DNA from: a virus
Strand: one strand, 5' to 3'
Length of the DNA: 38,048 nucleotides
IMG/VR virus record: IMGVR_UViG_3300046817_001007
Location: 1-38,048 of that record
Shown piece by piece: positions 8,573 through 17,390 of the stretch (the first letter of the stretch is position 1; every line of letters starts with the position of its first letter). The notes beneath the pieces were generated by a model. The model did not search any database and was not told the DNA's origin. It saw nothing but the letters and a program-made list of their open reading frames with translations. The translations under genes were made by a program, and so were the position numbers.

Positions 8573-9624
8573 TGGCGATATCGGTTGTCCAGACGAATCA
8601 GGGTGGCAACTCTGCCGCTACGACCTCGTTTGCGGTGACCTTTGGCGGTGCGACCGCCGCGGGCAATCTGCTTGTTGTCATTGTGCACAGCCGCGGATCC
8701 GAGACGGTCACGCTCACCGACAGCGCGGGAAATACATATCAGCAACTCGGAAATTACATTACGGACAGCGGCGGGAATAACACCGCCAGCATCTGGTATT
8801 GTCGGAACGCGCTCGCAAACGCAGGCACGGTCACCGCGGCATATTCGACCAGCGCCGTGTTTCATGGCTTGGCGATATATGAAATTTCTGGCTGCGACAC
8901 GGCTCTGCCGTTTGACGTGGTTCGCACCAACAACGCCACCGGGACCGCCATTACTTCCGGAACGCTGCCGCTCTCGACTTCGACTGAAATAATAATCGCT
9001 GGCGGTGAGGCCAGTGGCCCGCCAATCACAGCCTTCGGCGCCGGATACACCGGCACCAATTGGGCCATGACGGGAAATGCCAGTAAGTTCTTTTTTCACG
9101 AATGGCATTTGGTGGCTGCCAGTGAAGCGGCGACAGCAACACAGACAACCAGTGCGACATGGGTTGCCATAGCCGCCGCCTTTAGTACGACTTCCATCAA
9201 CGCACAGGCCAATGTCGATCAGGTCACCAAGGAGGTCCTGGAGACCAGCGCGCCGCCACTATGGGTCGCCGGCAACAGCATCGAAGTGCTGCGCACCGTG
9301 TCGTTTACTCCAACTCAGGTGCTTGTCGCGCAGCTGAGCGAAGAAGTCCTGCGGACGAAAATTCCGGCGGTCCGGGTTGCGCAGTTGACGGTCGAAGTTC
9401 TGCGCGCGGTTACATCGGTGGCGACTCGCAGCTTTGCGCGCCGGACGCATCGCTCCGCCGATGAACCCGAGAATGGCCTTCCGATGATGCTGCATCGCCG
9501 CAGATTCGCGCGGCCGGGTGCGCCGGTGGCGCCCTATATCGACGACATGCTGGTGATGCAGCCGCTGACCGTCACGCGCAAGCTGTTTCCGGCCCTGATG
9601 AAAGTGGCGGTGTCATGCGGTTGA
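8572..9624 (+). CDS. Fibre-like virion protein with C-terminal EVLR repeats
   Basis: A 350-residue protein. Residues about 1-215 form a beta-rich Thr/Ala/Ser domain. Residues about 220-285 contain four imperfect repeats of roughly 18 residues built around EVLET, IEVLRT, SEEVLRT and TVEVLRA, each with a preceding V-x-Q segment. Such V-Q-E-V-L repeats are common in phage tail proteins near fibre genes. The C-terminal 65 residues are basic and rich in Arg/His/Pro. ATG 8572 overlaps the TAA of the previous gene, fixing the start. It may assemble with the preceding adhesin-like protein. Confidence 0.65.
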   Translation: MAISVVQTNQGGNSAATTSFAVTFGGATAAGNLLVVIVHSRGSETVTLTDSAGNTYQQLGNYITDSGGNNTASIWYCRNALANAGTVTAAYSTSAVFHGLAIYEISGCDTALPFDVVRTNNATGTAITSGTLPLSTSTEIIIAGGEASGPPITAFGAGYTGTNWAMTGNASKFFFHEWHLVAASEAATATQTTSATWVAIAAAFSTTSINAQANVDQVTKEVLETSAPPLWVAGNSIEVLRTVSFTPTQVLVAQLSEEVLRTKIPAVRVAQLTVEVLRAVTSVATRSFARRTHRSADEPENGLPMMLHRRRFARPGAPVAPYIDDMLVMQPLTVTRKLFPALMKVAVSCG

Positions 9625-10049
9625 TTCCTCTGACTTCGGATTTGTTGCGGTTGGCGGGGGAGCTCGATCGGGATCCGTTTACGGCCAAGATCAGCAATAT
9701 CTCGCCGCTGCATCTGACGCCGAATTATTCCTGGGCGGCCGTCGATGGCGGCTACATCCTGGGCGCCGGCGGCGTGATCCAGAACTGGCACGGCCGCGCC
9801 GAAGCCTGGATGCGCGTCACCTGCTTCGCGCGCGCCCGCCAGATCGTGGAAGCCTATCGCTGGACCCGCGCCTGGCTGGACGATTTGCAGGAGAACCCCG
9901 GTTATCGCCGCATCGAGCTGCATGTGCGCGCCGATGCTCCGTTTGCGGAGCGTCAGGCCCGGGTGCTCGGTTTCGCGCTGCCGGGGCATCTGCAGCGCGC
10001 GTGGGGACCGGATGGGCGGGATTATGTGGAATTTGAGAGGGTGCGATGA
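9615..10049 (+). CDS. T7 gp13-like GNAT-fold virion-associated protein
   Basis: A 144-residue protein with a GNAT-like pattern: an N-terminal helix, a strand containing SWAAVDGGYILGAGGV (beta strands 2-4), a helix FARARQIVEAYRWTRAWL, and IELHVRADAPFAERQARVLGF, resembling the acetyl-CoA-binding helix region. T7 gp13 and relatives have this fold, and the gene lies where gp13 does, just before internal virion protein B. Whether it is catalytically active cannot be seen. It overlaps the upstream gene by 10 bp and the downstream gene by 4 bp. Confidence 0.72.
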   Translation: MRLIPLTSDLLRLAGELDRDPFTAKISNISPLHLTPNYSWAAVDGGYILGAGGVIQNWHGRAEAWMRVTCFARARQIVEAYRWTRAWLDDLQENPGYRRIELHVRADAPFAERQARVLGFALPGHLQRAWGPDGRDYVEFERVR

Positions 10050-10672
10050 CCGGCATTGAGGAACTGGCCGCTGCGGCGGTTGATGCCATTGGCTCGCTGT
10101 TTGCGGCGGCGCCGGAAGCGATTCCCGCGGCGGTTGCCGTTACGCCGGAAGTGGCCGGCGTCGGTACCGCAGCGGCCGGTGGTTTCACCATCGGTACCGC
10201 GGCCGATGTTCTGGCGTTGACGGGGTCGGCGGTTTCGGCGGCCAGCACCATTGCGGCGGCCAATTCCTCCGCGGCGGCGCTGAAGTTCAACCAGGCGCAG
10301 CAGCAGCAGGAGGCGACCACAACCGAACAATCCGCCGCGATCAATGCGCAGCAGGTGGAATACCAGAATGCGCAGCGTTACGGCGCCGCGGCGGCCGCGC
10401 TCGGTGCTTCCGGTGTTGATCCCTCGCAGGGCACGCCGCTGGATGTGATGAGCGATCTGACGCGCCAGGGCGAGCTGTCGCGGCAATTGACGCTCCGCAA
10501 CGGCACGCTGACCGCCCAGCAGCTGCGCGCACAGGCGGCGCTGACCGGCGCGCAGTCGCAGCAGGTGCAGGGCGCGGGCGCGATCGCGGCGGGGACCACG
10601 CTGGTGTCGTCGGTGGCGAAAAATCTGGGCACGCGGACGAATTCTCCGCTGGCCGTGCCGGTGTCGTTCTGA
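10046..10672 (+). CDS. Internal virion protein B-like (T7 gp14-like)
   Basis: A 208-residue, Ala/Gln/Gly-rich protein with a hydrophobic N-terminal half (Ala/Val/Gly-rich, residues about 20-75) followed by a long glutamine-rich helix (AQQQQEATTTEQSAAINAQQ) and an ASGVDPSQGTPLDVM motif. That motif is characteristic of internal virion protein B relatives, where SGV-x-x-SGS-like turns follow the coiled coil. The T7 counterpart is ejected and forms the outer-membrane part of the DNA channel. Position (gp13-like gene before, gp15/gp16-like genes after) supports the assignment. Confidence 0.78.
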   Translation: MTGIEELAAAAVDAIGSLFAAAPEAIPAAVAVTPEVAGVGTAAAGGFTIGTAADVLALTGSAVSAASTIAAANSSAAALKFNQAQQQQEATTTEQSAAINAQQVEYQNAQRYGAAAAALGASGVDPSQGTPLDVMSDLTRQGELSRQLTLRNGTLTAQQLRAQAALTGAQSQQVQGAGAIAAGTTLVSSVAKNLGTRTNSPLAVPVSF

Positions 10673-10695
10673 TGGGCGCGCGCGCGATGACAGCC

Positions 10696-10758
10696 GGTCC
10701 CCTCCCCGAAATTTCGCTGCGCGAAATTATCGACCCTCCCTCAAGGGGAGGGTAGGAA
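10696..10758 (+). repeat. Structured dispersed repeat, subtype B copy 2
   Basis: GGTCCCCTCCCC, central stem AATTTCGC / GCGAAATT (an entirely different sequence from copy 1 but again self-complementary), then CGACCCTCCCTCAAGGGGAGGG. The 3' G-tract followed by TAGGAAC directly precedes the ATG at 10760. Confidence 0.9.
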
Positions 10759-10759
10759 C

Positions 10760-12373
10760 ATGCCGCAGATTCCGGTTTTTTCGAATGAGGTTCGGGCGGT
10801 TACGCCGGGGGCGGCTTTGGCCAGTCCGGGTGCGCTGTCGCAGGCGCCTGCCGCGCTCGCGTCTGGCGCGGAGCAGCTCTCGGGTGAAGCGCAGGCCTTT
10901 GCTTCGCGCTATGCCGAAGCGCGGCGCCAGGCCGATGCCGCCAATCTGGTATCGGCGGCATCGCAGCAGCTCGGCGAAATGCAGTTCCGCTGGTCGAAGA
11001 CGCCAGACCGGCAGGCCGCCTATGACGGGTTCAACCAGGAGGCGGCGGGTTATACCAAGCAGCTGCTGGACGGCATTCAGGATCCCGAGATCCGCGCCCA
11101 TGTCACGGAGCGCGTGGGACAGGAAGCCACCATCCGCAGCCTCGATACGCAGAACGCCGCCTGGCAGCTGGAAAGCCAGAAGCGCCGCGGCGAGCTCGAT
11201 CTGCGCACCACTCAGTATGCGGACAGTGCGGCGGCGGCGAGCTCGGATGAGATGCGAGCCAAGATCTATGACGATGCGCGGGCCGATATCTCGTCTTCCG
11301 TGGCGGCCGGCTGGCTGCGCCCCGATGAAGGCGCGGTCAAAATGATCGCGCTGGGCTCGCAATTCGCCGAAGTCCGGGCTCGGCAGATGCTGAACGGGGC
11401 GCTCGATCGCGGCGATGCCGATGCCGCCAATGCGGTGGCGCAGCAGCTGAACGATCCCTCGACCTTCCCGGGGCTGCTGCCGGAACGCCGCGAAGTGCTG
11501 GCGGCGCGCGCGGAAGGTGTCGCCTATCGCCTGGGTGCGCGTGATGCTGCCCGCATTGCCCATGAAGATGCCGAGTCCGCGCGCCTGTTGCGCCAGACGC
11601 AAAGCAACAACGAAACGCAGCTGCTGTCCGCGATCTACAACGGAAAATTGCCGTCGCCGGCGATGCTGGAGCAGCTCGCCAATGCGCAGCAGATTTCGCC
11701 GGGCGGGCTGGAGGCCATCCATTCCGCGATGCAGCGGCGCGAGGAAGGCAAGGACGATCCGCGCGCGGCGGCGCTGCTGTGGGCGGGCACCGTGGCCGGC
11801 GGTTCGACCACGAAACAGGATGTATTCGACGCCATGACGGCGGGGCGGCTGAAAACCGCGACCGGCGCGGAAATGATGCGCACGCTGAACGAACGCGAAA
11901 AGCAGAAAGACGACGCGGTGGAACGCGGGGCGTTTGCGACATTGCGGACCACTCTGTCCGGCCAGGCGGTGGAGCAGGGGCTGATCAAGGACGATACCGT
12001 GCGCGCGAAAGCCGAAAAGCTGTGGGCGGCCGCCCAGGGCGAATGGAACCGGCGCGTGGTGGCGGGGAATGAAGATCCTTTCGCGGTGCTGTCCGACATG
12101 GCGCCGCGATACGCGTCGGCGCTGCCGCAGCGGCCGAGCTGGTTGCCGCAGCCGAAATTCGGCGCGGTCGGTTCGCTGGAAGACGTGAAGAAAGTCTGGT
12201 CGGCGACGAAGTCCGCCTACGGACAGAAGGCGATTTCGGAGGGCGATTACCAGGCGGAAGCGCGCACGCTCGATGCCTATCGGCTGTTCTATGCAGAGAA
12301 GCAGGCCCGCGAAACGAAAGTGCCGTTCGCGCCGGGCAAGGCGCCCGCGTCTGAAGCAACGGGGGCGCAGTGA
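10760..12373 (+). CDS. Internal virion protein C-like (T7 gp15-like)
   Basis: A 537-residue, mostly helical protein beginning MPQIPVFSNEVRAVTPG, then a long Ala/Gln/Arg helix (FASRYAEARRQADAANLVSA) and an EAGG/FNQEAAGYTKQLLDGI-type segment. This beginning (PQIPV...) and all-helical body are typical of podovirus internal core proteins that are ejected with the DNA and line the periplasmic channel. The ribosome-binding site appears to be donated by repeat B copy 2. The C-terminus (WLPQPKFG, KKVWSATKSAYGQKAIS) is also helical. The stop overlaps the next ATG by one base. Confidence 0.75.
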   Translation: MPQIPVFSNEVRAVTPGAALASPGALSQAPAALASGAEQLSGEAQAFASRYAEARRQADAANLVSAASQQLGEMQFRWSKTPDRQAAYDGFNQEAAGYTKQLLDGIQDPEIRAHVTERVGQEATIRSLDTQNAAWQLESQKRRGELDLRTTQYADSAAAASSDEMRAKIYDDARADISSSVAAGWLRPDEGAVKMIALGSQFAEVRARQMLNGALDRGDADAANAVAQQLNDPSTFPGLLPERREVLAARAEGVAYRLGARDAARIAHEDAESARLLRQTQSNNETQLLSAIYNGKLPSPAMLEQLANAQQISPGGLEAIHSAMQRREEGKDDPRAAALLWAGTVAGGSTTKQDVFDAMTAGRLKTATGAEMMRTLNEREKQKDDAVERGAFATLRTTLSGQAVEQGLIKDDTVRAKAEKLWAAAQGEWNRRVVAGNEDPFAVLSDMAPRYASALPQRPSWLPQPKFGAVGSLEDVKKVWSATKSAYGQKAISEGDYQAEARTLDAYRLFYAEKQARETKVPFAPGKAPASEATGAQ

Positions 12374-12567
12374 TGCGCGGTGAAGCAGCCGTCATCAATG
12401 CGGCCTATCGCGAGCACTTGCGCACGCTGATGGTGATTTGTTTCGCGAGCCATGAGTCGACCGATCCGGTGGCAAGATTCCGCAGCAATCTGGCGTCGGC
12501 GCGAAGCCGGCGGGACGGCGCGCTGGCGATCCTGCGCGAAAAACCTGAAACCGCGGGAGCGAAGTGA
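12373..12567 (+). CDS. Small unknown protein between internal virion genes, 64 aa
   Basis: A 64-residue, basic, Ala/Arg-rich protein with two predicted helices (AAVINAAYREHLRTLMVICF and FRSNLASARSRRDGALAIL). It starts by TGATG overlap with the gp15-like gene, and its TGA overlaps the next ATG in the same way, so it is almost certainly translated. GTG 12370 is a possible alternative start. I do not recognise it. By position it could be a small virion or assembly factor. Confidence 0.6.
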   Translation: MRGEAAVINAAYREHLRTLMVICFASHESTDPVARFRSNLASARSRRDGALAILREKPETAGAK

Positions 12568-15500
12568 TGGCAGATCCGGCCGGTGATTTTTTGGCTTCGC
12601 ATGCTCTGGCGCAGAACGGGACGCCGGCGGCGAGTCTGGATGCTTTGTTGGGCGGGTCGCCGCAGGTGGCGACGGTGACCAAGCCTGTTGCGCCTGCCGG
12701 CGCGGTCCCCCCATCCGTCGCGCCTGACGGCGCGCCACCTTCCCCCTCAAGGGGGGAAGGGAATGGGGCCTATGTGCCTTTGGGGCAGCGGGTGCTTGAT
12801 GTGCTCGGGCAGTTGACTTCGCGGTTTACCGGGGATGTCGCGGGGAGTTTTGATGCTCTGAAGGCCGACTGGCTGAAGGGGCAGGGGCTGAATGATGAGG
12901 CGGCGAAGCAGCCGTTCTGGCAGGGGCTGAAAACCAGTTTCGAATCGCAGTTGCAAACCGGCAAGACCGCGGCATCGGCGTTCAAGCTGGTGATGTCGCC
13001 AATTTCCGCGGCATTCGATACCGGCTCGAATGCGGTGGCGAAGGCGATCGGCGCGGCCGCCGGGCTGGGCGACCAGGATGTTGAGAAGCTCACCAAAGAT
13101 CTGAGCGATAATCTGTGGGCGCTCGGTCCGAAGGATGGACTCGGCGAAGCGCTTAACGCTCCAAAGCCTGGCGCAACGCCGCCGGGCGGGACACCGCCGC
13201 CGCCGCCAGCTGCAGCAGCTCCGGCCGCTCCGGCAACGCCGCCGGCGGGGCGGGATTGGCTTTTTCTTGGCAAGAAGTTGCTCAACGTCACGGCCGACGT
13301 GCGCAATGCGACGGCGGATTATCTCAGCGGCAAGAAGGCGGATAATCCTATTCAGGCTTCGCTCGATACGCTGTCCGACGCCAATGGCGCGCGCGATGTG
13401 ATCAAGGATGTGGCGCGCACCATTCCCGATGGCGATGTGAAACCCGACGACGTGCTGCGCTCGGCCGCCTACACGCTGCAGCGTTCGCCCGATGAAATCA
13501 TGACCGGGTTGAAAACCGCTCTGCCGACCGATGCCGAGATCCTGTCGTGGAAAATGACGATGGAGGCGGGCGGCGCGCAGTTGAAGCAGGCGGCCGATGC
13601 CTATGTCGCCGCTCCGACGCCGGAGAATTTCGAAGCGGCCGCACGCGCTTTCGGGCTATCGCTGCATATGGTCGAGAATTGGGACCAGGTCGGCACCGAA
13701 CAAGCGCGCGCATTTCGCGCCCGGCAGCTCGCGGCGGAAGGGACTTCCGAGCAGACCAAGGGGATCATGCAGATCCTGCAGAACGCAGGGCCAGACAATG
13801 TCGAGGACGCGATCCGCCGCGCGGCCGCGCTGGAGGATCCGGCGAAAGTGCCGGGCTGGCTCAATCTGCTGCGCCGTGCGACTTCGCGCGATTCCATCGT
13901 GGCGAGCTGGACCAATCTGCTGCTGTCGAATGTGCCGAAGACGCTGACCAAGAAACTGTTCGGCGATGCGTTTGCCGCGGCATGGCAGGTTTCGACGCGC
14001 GGGATTGCCGAGACGGCCGGCGGAGTCGACCAGGGCACCACGCTGAACACGCTCTACGGTTATTGGGGCGCCATGGGTGATGGCGTGCGCGCGGCCGGCA
14101 AGGCGCTGCGGCAGGGCGGGTCGCAATTCCACGGCGAATATCAGACCGTCGAGGGACTGGAGAAGCAGCGGCTGGGCGAGCTCGCCAAGGGAATGTCCGG
14201 CGCCGATGAACCGACATCGGGTGCGATCGCGCTGCTGCGGGCCGCGCTGCCGACCGACTGGATCGGCGCCGCCGATGATTTCGCCAAGACCATTCACTAT
14301 CGCGCGGAACTGCGGCGGCTGTCCTGGGCGTCGGCATCGAAAGAGGGACTCGAGGGTGACGCGATGAATGCGCGCATCAGCGAATTGATGGATGTGCCGC
14401 CGCCCGCGATCCATGAACAGGCGCTGGCCTATGCGCTGAAAAATTCCTTCCAGGAGCCGCTGCCGGGCGTGATGCATGATCTGCAGAACGGCGTCGATCG
14501 CATGAACTGGGATGTCGGCGGTACCGGCATCAGCGTTCCCTTCGGGCGTTTCATCCTGCCGTTCGTAAAGGTGCCGTCCAACCTGGTGCGCTATGCCTAT
14601 AACGCTTCGCCGCTGCCGGCACTGGCGCCGTCGCCGGCGTTCCTGGCGGAATTGCGGGCAGGCGGTTCGCGCGCGGCGCTGGCCAAGGCATCGGTGGCGC
14701 TGGGCTCGGCCGTCGCCGGGATTGCCGGGTCGCTGGCCTATCAGGACAGTCTGACGGGCATGGGGCCGAGCGAACCGGATGAGCGGCGCTTCTGGCTCGC
14801 CACGCATCAGCCCTATTCGGTGAAGCTCGGGGGCACCTGGTACGGCTTTGGCGGCTTGCATCCGCTGGGAATGATCCTGGGCGCGGTCGGCGATACCGCT
14901 GACGTGATCCGTTACAGCAAACAGCGCGACGCCGAAGACGCGGCCGCCTCGATCGTGTTCGGGCTGGCGCATGCGCTGATGGAACCGACCTTCATGGTGG
15001 GTCTCGGCGATTTCCTCGAAGCGGTGAATGATCCGACTGCGGACGGCCGGCGCTTCATGGAAAACATCGCCGCCGATTTCGCCGCGCCGCAGGGCGGGGT
15101 TGCGGTGGACAACGCCACGGATCCCTGGCGCCGGGCGCATTATGACCTGGTCGAAGCGATCCGCGCGCGCACGCCGGGGCTGTCGAAGGATCTGCCGCCG
15201 GCGCGCACGATCTGGGGCGACCCGCTGCCGCGCGCGCATGGCTGGGCGCCGTGGGGCGATGCCGGCGCGCTGGGGCGGGCCTTTTCGCCGGTGCCGATGC
15301 GCGGTGAAGACGAGCTCGCACAGCCGATCGACAAGTGGATTTGGGAGAACCGCAAGGCGTTCCCGAATGACGCCAGCGAAGGGCGTCTCGGGTTGACGCC
15401 GCCGGGGCAGTTTCAGACGTTTTCGAGCGGCGCGGTTTCGACGCCGGTGCAGTTGACGGCGCAGCAGCTCGACAAGCTGCGCGTGCTGGCGGGCAACGGG

Positions 15501-15797
15501 CTGAAGGATCCCGCGACCAAGCTGGGCGCGAAGGATGCGCTGAATGCGCTGGTCGAAGGGAAATTCCCGATCGCCAGCGTGCAGAAGCAGTGGAACGACG
15601 GATCGCCGGAATTGCGCGCCATCATGGTGCAGCGCTTCTGGGGGCAATATCGCGACGGCGCGAAGAAGGCGATTTTGCGGGAGGATCCGGAGCTGCTCGA
15701 TACCGTGCAGAACGGGCTGCGCCTGCGCGCCGCGGCGCTGTCTTCCGCACAAGGACAATCTCAGGTGAAACAGCCGGTGATAGGGGCAGGGCCATGA
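12567..15797 (+). CDS. Internal virion protein D-like (T7 gp16-like), 1076 aa
   Basis: The largest protein of the genome, helical and Ala-rich, in the position of the ejected inner-membrane channel protein gp16 of T7-like phages. Residues about 47-65 (PSVAPDGAPPSPSRGEG) are encoded by an inserted B-type repeat. Another Pro/Ala-rich linker is at about 205-230. The middle and end contain patches such as NLLLSNVPKTLTKKLFG, MNWDVGGTGISVPFGRFILP, WYGFGGLHPLGMILG and a DFAAPQGGVAVDNATDPWRR segment found in large internal proteins of this phage group. I see no lysozyme/transglycosylase motif at the N-terminus, unlike T7 gp16. ATG 12567 is chosen over GTG 12564. Confidence 0.75.
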   Translation: MADPAGDFLASHALAQNGTPAASLDALLGGSPQVATVTKPVAPAGAVPPSVAPDGAPPSPSRGEGNGAYVPLGQRVLDVLGQLTSRFTGDVAGSFDALKADWLKGQGLNDEAAKQPFWQGLKTSFESQLQTGKTAASAFKLVMSPISAAFDTGSNAVAKAIGAAAGLGDQDVEKLTKDLSDNLWALGPKDGLGEALNAPKPGATPPGGTPPPPPAAAAPAAPATPPAGRDWLFLGKKLLNVTADVRNATADYLSGKKADNPIQASLDTLSDANGARDVIKDVARTIPDGDVKPDDVLRSAAYTLQRSPDEIMTGLKTALPTDAEILSWKMTMEAGGAQLKQAADAYVAAPTPENFEAAARAFGLSLHMVENWDQVGTEQARAFRARQLAAEGTSEQTKGIMQILQNAGPDNVEDAIRRAAALEDPAKVPGWLNLLRRATSRDSIVASWTNLLLSNVPKTLTKKLFGDAFAAAWQVSTRGIAETAGGVDQGTTLNTLYGYWGAMGDGVRAAGKALRQGGSQFHGEYQTVEGLEKQRLGELAKGMSGADEPTSGAIALLRAALPTDWIGAADDFAKTIHYRAELRRLSWASASKEGLEGDAMNARISELMDVPPPAIHEQALAYALKNSFQEPLPGVMHDLQNGVDRMNWDVGGTGISVPFGRFILPFVKVPSNLVRYAYNASPLPALAPSPAFLAELRAGGSRAALAKASVALGSAVAGIAGSLAYQDSLTGMGPSEPDERRFWLATHQPYSVKLGGTWYGFGGLHPLGMILGAVGDTADVIRYSKQRDAEDAAASIVFGLAHALMEPTFMVGLGDFLEAVNDPTADGRRFMENIAADFAAPQGGVAVDNATDPWRRAHYDLVEAIRARTPGLSKDLPPARTIWGDPLPRAHGWAPWGDAGALGRAFSPVPMRGEDELAQPIDKWIWENRKAFPNDASEGRLGLTPPGQFQTFSSGAVSTPVQLTAQQLDKLRVLAGNGLKDPATKLGAKDALNALVEGKFPIASVQKQWNDGSPELRAIMVQRFWGQYRDGAKKAILREDPELLDTVQNGLRLRAAALSSAQGQSQVKQPVIGAGP
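12704..12762 (+). repeat. Structured dispersed repeat, subtype B copy 3 (in frame inside a gene)
   Basis: GGTCCCCCC, central stem CCGTC / GACGG around 12713-12730, then CCTTCCCCCTCAAGGGGGGAAGG. It lies wholly within the gp16-like gene and keeps its frame, adding a Pro/Ser-rich loop near the N-terminus. Confidence 0.82.
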
Positions 15798-16642
15798 CGG
15801 TTTCGACCACTTCCAGCGTGATCCAGTATGTCGGGAATGGCGCGACCAGGGCGTTCGCGTTTCCCTATATTTTCTTCGTGCCGGCAGACCTTGTCGTGAC
15901 GTTGTTCGACACCAATGCGAACGCCAATGTCGCGCCGGCGCCGGTGCTGAATGGCGGCGGCACCTATGATTACACCGTGACCGGCGTCCAGGACGCGGAT
16001 TCCGGGGAATATCTCGGCGGCGCGACGGTGACGTTCAACAATGCGCCGCTGGGCAATCATCGCGTGGTGCTGCAGCGGCTGCTGCCGGCGACCAATAATC
16101 TCAACCTGATCGACAACGCCAAGTTTCCGGCATCGTCGGTGAACGGCGAATTCGACCGGCTGACGATGCTGGATCAGCAGAACACCGATGCGATCGCGCG
16201 CACCGTGCAGACGCCGCCGACCGATACGCCGGGCGTGCTGGTGCTGCCGCCGGCGACGGTGCGCGCCAATCAGTATCTGGGGTTTGATTCGTCGGGCAAT
16301 CCCGTGATCAAGCCGCCGCCGCAGACGGTGCCGGCGGGCACGCTGCCGATTACCGATGGGCTGATCACGGCGACCGGCGTCACGATCGACACCGCGGTTT
16401 ACAATTATGCGCCGGTGAACAACCTGACGGGCGCGGCGCTGACGCTGCTGCTGAAGGCGGCGCCGACCGATGGCGTGGACGAGCTGACGGTGAAGGATTG
16501 GGCGGGCAATTGCACGCTGGCGCTGCCGATCATCATTGACGGTAACGGCCACAACATCGACACCGACGCGACGTTTGAGATGGTGTTTCCGGGGCAGGCC
16601 GTGCGCCTGAAATTCAAGAGCGGCAAATGGCTGGCGAGCTGA
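15794..16642 (+). CDS. Tail fibre protein with T7 gp17-like N-terminal anchor
   Basis: A 282-residue protein. Residues 1-150 match the virion-attachment domain of T7-type fibres: YVGNGATRAFAFPYIFF, TYDYTVTGV, GATVTFNNAPLGNHRVVLQR, and a helix FDRLTMLDQQ that starts the shaft. The remainder is short and beta-rich, ending KLKFKSGKWLAS-like; there is no long shaft or receptor-binding head. It could serve as an adaptor that carries a separate adhesin, such as the tailspike at 23139. The start is ATG 15794, overlapping the previous gene by 4 bp. The end overlaps the endolysin by 16 bp. Confidence 0.82.
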   Translation: MTVSTTSSVIQYVGNGATRAFAFPYIFFVPADLVVTLFDTNANANVAPAPVLNGGGTYDYTVTGVQDADSGEYLGGATVTFNNAPLGNHRVVLQRLLPATNNLNLIDNAKFPASSVNGEFDRLTMLDQQNTDAIARTVQTPPTDTPGVLVLPPATVRANQYLGFDSSGNPVIKPPPQTVPAGTLPITDGLITATGVTIDTAVYNYAPVNNLTGAALTLLLKAAPTDGVDELTVKDWAGNCTLALPIIIDGNGHNIDTDATFEMVFPGQAVRLKFKSGKWLAS

Positions 16643-17124
16643 ACGACCGCATCATCGCGGACGAAGGCGGTTACGTGAACGATCCCGCCGACGCCGGCGG
16701 CCCGACGAAATATGGCATCACGCTGGCCACGCTGTCGGCCTTTCGCGGGCGACCCTGCACGGCCGCCGATGTCGCCGCCCTGACGCGCGACGACGCGATC
16801 GCGATCTATGACGCGAAATACGTCACCGGGCCGGGATTCGACAAAATCACCGATGCGATGCTGCGCACGGCGGCCGCCGATGCCGCGGTGCTGTTTGGGC
16901 CGGATCGGGTGATTGGCGCGTTGCAGTCGCTATGTGGCGTGACGGCGGACGGGATTTTCGGGCCGGTGACGGTGGCGGCAGTGAACAAGCGCGAGGCGCG
17001 CGAGCTGGTGAACCGTCTGTCGCTGTGGCGGATCCGCAAGCACATCACGCGCGTGGTGACAGACGAATCGCAGATCCGGTTTCTGCGCGGCTGGTTCGAA
17101 AGGGCGGCGAGTTTCGTGACGTAA
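16627..17124 (+). CDS. Endolysin, glycoside hydrolase family 108 (ZliS-like)
   Basis: A 165-residue muramidase-type lysis enzyme. The N-terminal IIADEGGYVNDPADAGG followed by PTKYGIT is the family signature, with Glu13 as the expected catalytic acid. A C-terminal putative peptidoglycan-binding part contains LQSLCGVTADGIFGPVTVAAV and ends with the LxxxRxxxY-like RLSLWRIRKHI segment. The length is typical (160-190). There is no signal peptide, so it needs a holin; the TM protein at 17391 is the nearest candidate. The ATG lies inside the 3' end of the fibre gene. Confidence 0.93.
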   Translation: MAGELNDRIIADEGGYVNDPADAGGPTKYGITLATLSAFRGRPCTAADVAALTRDDAIAIYDAKYVTGPGFDKITDAMLRTAAADAAVLFGPDRVIGALQSLCGVTADGIFGPVTVAAVNKREARELVNRLSLWRIRKHITRVVTDESQIRFLRGWFERAASFVT

Positions 17125-17133
17125 CGGGGACGT

Positions 17134-17367
17134 GTGGTGAAGGCCTTCGTCGAGATCCTGTCGGGAATTGTGCGTGTCGGTCCGGAGGCCGATCAATATG
17201 GCAAACCGTTCGAATTTGCGGTGGCGTTTTCCGTGGATGGCGAAGTCGCGACGATCAAGGGATTGGTGAACGACGGCTCGATGAAAATGACGCCGTCGCA
17301 TTGGCGGGCCGGCCAGAAGGCGCTGGAGGAGCTCGGACTGAAAGTGCGCTGGCAGCGGAAAAAGTAG
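17134..17367 (+). CDS. Small protein of unknown function in the lysis cassette, 77 aa
   Basis: A 77-residue protein starting with GTG 17134. It has two beta-hairpin-like segments (VRVGPEADQYGKPFEFAVAF and VDGEVATIKGLV) and a basic C-terminal helix ending KVRWQRKK. There is no membrane segment. Its position between endolysin and the TM/coiled-coil gene is the only hint of a link to lysis. Small proteins of this look are common after GH108 genes in alphaproteobacterial prophages, without known function. Confidence 0.65.
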   Translation: MVKAFVEILSGIVRVGPEADQYGKPFEFAVAFSVDGEVATIKGLVNDGSMKMTPSHWRAGQKALEELGLKVRWQRKK

Positions 17368-17390
17368 AGCGTGTGGGAAGGGGGCGGGTG

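Noticed and set aside
7037-10049. A diversity-generating retroelement as in BPP-1
   Set aside because: The head and tail genes resemble BPP-1-like phages, so I looked for a reverse transcriptase, an Avd gene and a template/variable repeat pair. None is visible; no long duplicated segment with adenine changes was noticed near the adhesin genes.
12567-15797. Lytic transglycosylase domain in the gp16-like protein
   Set aside because: I looked for the T7 gp16-type catalytic ES-x-GN pattern near the N-terminus and did not see it; that part is taken up by the repeat insertion and Ala/Pro-rich linkers.
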